A stretch of DNA of 11,086 bases from JBJHBY01 sp050485745 (GTDB lineage: Bacteria > Pseudomonadota > Gammaproteobacteria > Pseudomonadales > CAMLJR01), in NCBI GenBank assembly GCA_050485745.1, contig JBJHBY010000111.1, positions 1-11,086 of the forward strand. Reading direction: 5' to 3'. Positions within the stretch are counted from its first letter, which is position 1; each line of letters starts with the position of its first letter. A program made the translations under genes and the position numbers. The notes under the pieces were generated by a model. The model saw nothing but the letters and a program-made list of their open reading frames with translations, had not been told where the DNA came from and made no database searches. Below, piece after piece: positions 10,995-11,086 of the stretch.

Positions 10995-11086
10995 ATGAGC
11001 GTAACCCTGAACACTCTCCTGTCTCACCCCCATGGTCTCCCCCCTCCCCTGCCCGCGAGCTCGGCGACGCCGGCCAAACCCTTGCC
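10995..11086 (+). CDS. Possible start of an unidentified chromosomal gene (partial)
   Basis: ATG at 10995 opens a frame of 30 codons running to the window edge, with GAGG about 11 bp upstream. The peptide begins MSVTLNTLLSHPHGLPPPLP and is Pro/Ala/Ser-rich, so it could be a linker-like N-terminus. It is too short to identify, and the frame could be fortuitous. Confidence 0.35.
   Translation, partial: MSVTLNTLLSHPHGLPPPLPASSATPAKPL

Overview
The window holds a complete integrated element of about 9.5 kb (1073–10606), bounded by a perfect 48-bp direct repeat (1073–1120 and 10607–10654). The repeat is the 3' half of a tRNA-Arg(CCT) gene. The flanks are GC-rich bacterial chromosome: to the left, the N-terminal 294 codons of an RND efflux periplasmic adaptor on the minus strand; to the right, an intergenic stretch and the possible start of another gene. 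High GC, an RND-type adaptor and a CCA-encoding tRNA with a TATAAT promoter fit a GC-rich gammaproteobacterium (a Halomonas-like host is a guess only).

I read the element as a phage satellite. All its genes lie on the minus strand, in blocks separated by control regions. From right to left: (1) a P4-type tyrosine integrase and a 101-aa unknown protein, ended by a terminator at 8708–8732; (2) a regulatory region (8423–8700) with a good sigma70 promoter and a pair of 30-bp operator-like repeats exactly 42 bp apart; (3) a replication operon: AlpA-type regulator, Cys-rich zinc-binding protein, an 840-aa Prim-Pol/SF3-helicase replication protein and a 67-aa coiled-coil protein, ended by a terminator at 5083–5106; (4) an iteron-type replication origin (4767–5077); (5) a packaging operon: terminase-small-subunit-like protein, full-length terminase large subunit, and unknown proteins of 242 and 60 aa; (6) a gene-free, hairpin-rich stretch (1515–1799) and a 104-aa unknown gene at the left end.

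There are no portal, capsid, tail or lysis genes, yet replication and packaging-motor genes are complete. The likely life style is: excise with Int, replicate from the iteron origin with the Prim-Pol/helicase, and package its own DNA with its own terminase into virions made by a helper phage. The helper is inferred, not seen.

The most interesting signals lie outside the genes. One is a symmetric origin built from opposed 11-bp iteron triplets and a 22-bp inverted repeat around an AT-rich core. Another is a 20-bp motif present three times: once beside each att site and once in the leader of the terminase operon. A third is a possible counter-transcribed RNA, with its own promoter and terminator, opposite the leader of the replication genes. 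The last is two further repeated motifs that link the control regions.
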